Below are positions 14,290 to 14,652 of a stretch of 14,652 nt of DNA, one piece after another. A program made the position numbers and the translations under genes. The notes beneath the pieces were generated by a model. The model was not told where the DNA came from and ran no database searches. It saw nothing but the letters and a program-made list of their open reading frames with translations. The stretch covers positions 1-14,652 of the forward strand of contig JBNLDE010000082.1 of the NCBI GenBank assembly GCA_050304175.1, written 5' to 3'. This DNA is from JAIOIW01 sp050304175 (lineage in GTDB: Bacteria > Pseudomonadota > Alphaproteobacteria > Rhizobiales > Rhizobiaceae). Within the stretch, counting starts at the first letter, position 1. The number at the start of each line of letters is the position of its first letter.

Positions 14290-14318
14290 TTGGCATCGAC
14301 AATTTTCACGGCTATGGT
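14290..14318 (+). promoter_or_regulatory. Likely promoter of the BMP-family gene
   Basis: TTGGCA (14290-14295) and TATGGT (14313-14318) are separated by exactly 17 bases, placing the transcript start about 50 bases before the ATG. Both hexamers are good sigma-70 matches for a GC-rich genome. It lies after the hairpin at 14233-14251, suggesting the BMP gene is transcribed independently of the kinase gene. Confidence 0.5.
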
Positions 14319-14375
14319 CGCATCAAGGTGCAACTTACGACACTGAATTACAGGGCGTTATAAAAGGAGCGTTAG

Positions 14376-14652
14376 ATGACCTCAGTATTCAAAAAGAGCC
14401 TTTTTGCCACGGTACTCGGTACCGGGATGATTGTGAGCGCCTTCGCCGCAGCGGCCGATTTCAAGGCCTGCCAGATCACCGACACCGGCGGCGTGGATGA
14501 CAAGGGCTTCAACCAGACGGCCTGGAAAGGAATGCAGGACGCGGAGAAGGAACTCGGCGTGGAGAGCAAGTTGCTCGAATCCAAGGCCGAAACCGATTAT
14601 GTGCCGAACATCAACTCCTTCATCTCCGAGAATTGCAACATCATCGTCACCG
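14376..14652 (+). CDS. BMP/PnrA-family ABC transporter substrate-binding protein, N-terminal part
   Basis: The first 92 residues of a periplasmic binding protein of the basic membrane protein (BMP/Med/PnrA) family; the gene continues past the right edge. An N-terminal signal peptide is clear: basic start (MTSVFKKS), hydrophobic core, and small residues ending in AFAAAA near residues 22-27. There is no lipobox cysteine, so the product is probably soluble in the periplasm. The mature part starts ADFKACQITDTGGVDDKGFN (27-46), then TAWKGMQDAEKELGV, both typical of the family. Characterised relatives bind purine nucleosides and serve ABC importers, so nucleoside uptake is the leading guess. AAAAGGAGC lies just before the ATG and makes the start secure. 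Transporter subunit genes would be expected downstream, outside the window. Confidence 0.9.
   Translation, partial: MTSVFKKSLFATVLGTGMIVSAFAAAADFKACQITDTGGVDDKGFNQTAWKGMQDAEKELGVESKLLESKAETDYVPNINSFISENCNIIVT

Noticed and set aside
1..14652. Mobile elements, CRISPR arrays, riboswitches
   Set aside because: No transposase or integrase motifs, no regularly spaced repeats, and no recognisable riboswitch core was found on either strand.

Overview
This window reads as the chromosome of a GC-rich alphaproteobacterium, possibly Rhodospirillales-like. The basis is the strong G/C bias at third codon positions, the DUF3775 protein, the BMP-type binding protein and the protein family content. That placement is inference, not a measured result. 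There are ten protein genes (two cut by the window ends) and one tRNA, and no gap between genes exceeds 300 bases. I see no insertion sequence, phage gene or CRISPR array.

Region 1 (1-5749, all minus strand) is a redox module. Reading in the direction of transcription, a HemG-like flavodoxin-domain protein comes first. A 212-base leader follows. Then come four tightly spaced genes: a GltD-like flavoprotein with N-terminal Fe-S cysteines and a C-terminal ferredoxin domain, a second FAD/NAD(P) oxidoreductase, a fused gamma/alpha subunit of a 2-oxoacid:acceptor oxidoreductase (KorA type), and the start of its thiamine-diphosphate beta subunit (KorB type). Together they look like a 2-oxoglutarate (or other 2-oxoacid) oxidoreductase wired through two flavoproteins to NAD(P). 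The leader carries a possible promoter, an 18-base near-palindrome and a perfect 8-bp inverted repeat just before the first start codon.

Region 2 (5942-7902) holds a tRNA-Ser(UGA) on the minus strand. Diverging from it is a polytopic membrane protein of the PTPS-related (6-pyruvoyl-tetrahydropterin synthase-related) family, preceded by an AT-rich promoter-like stretch and probably started at a TTG codon.

Region 3 (7931-12916, minus strand) is a central-carbon cluster in the order prs, ppsA, pfkB, DUF3775. It encodes a divergent PRPP synthase, phosphoenolpyruvate synthase and a PfkB-type phosphofructokinase, so a gluconeogenic and a glycolytic enzyme appear to share a transcript with a PRPP-forming enzyme.

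Region 4 (13207-14652, plus strand) diverges from prs. It has a stand-alone aminoglycoside-phosphotransferase-like kinase of the COG2187 type, and then the signal peptide and N-terminus of a BMP/PnrA-family ABC substrate-binding protein. BMP proteins often bind nucleosides, which would fit beside a PRPP-making enzyme, but the link is only positional.
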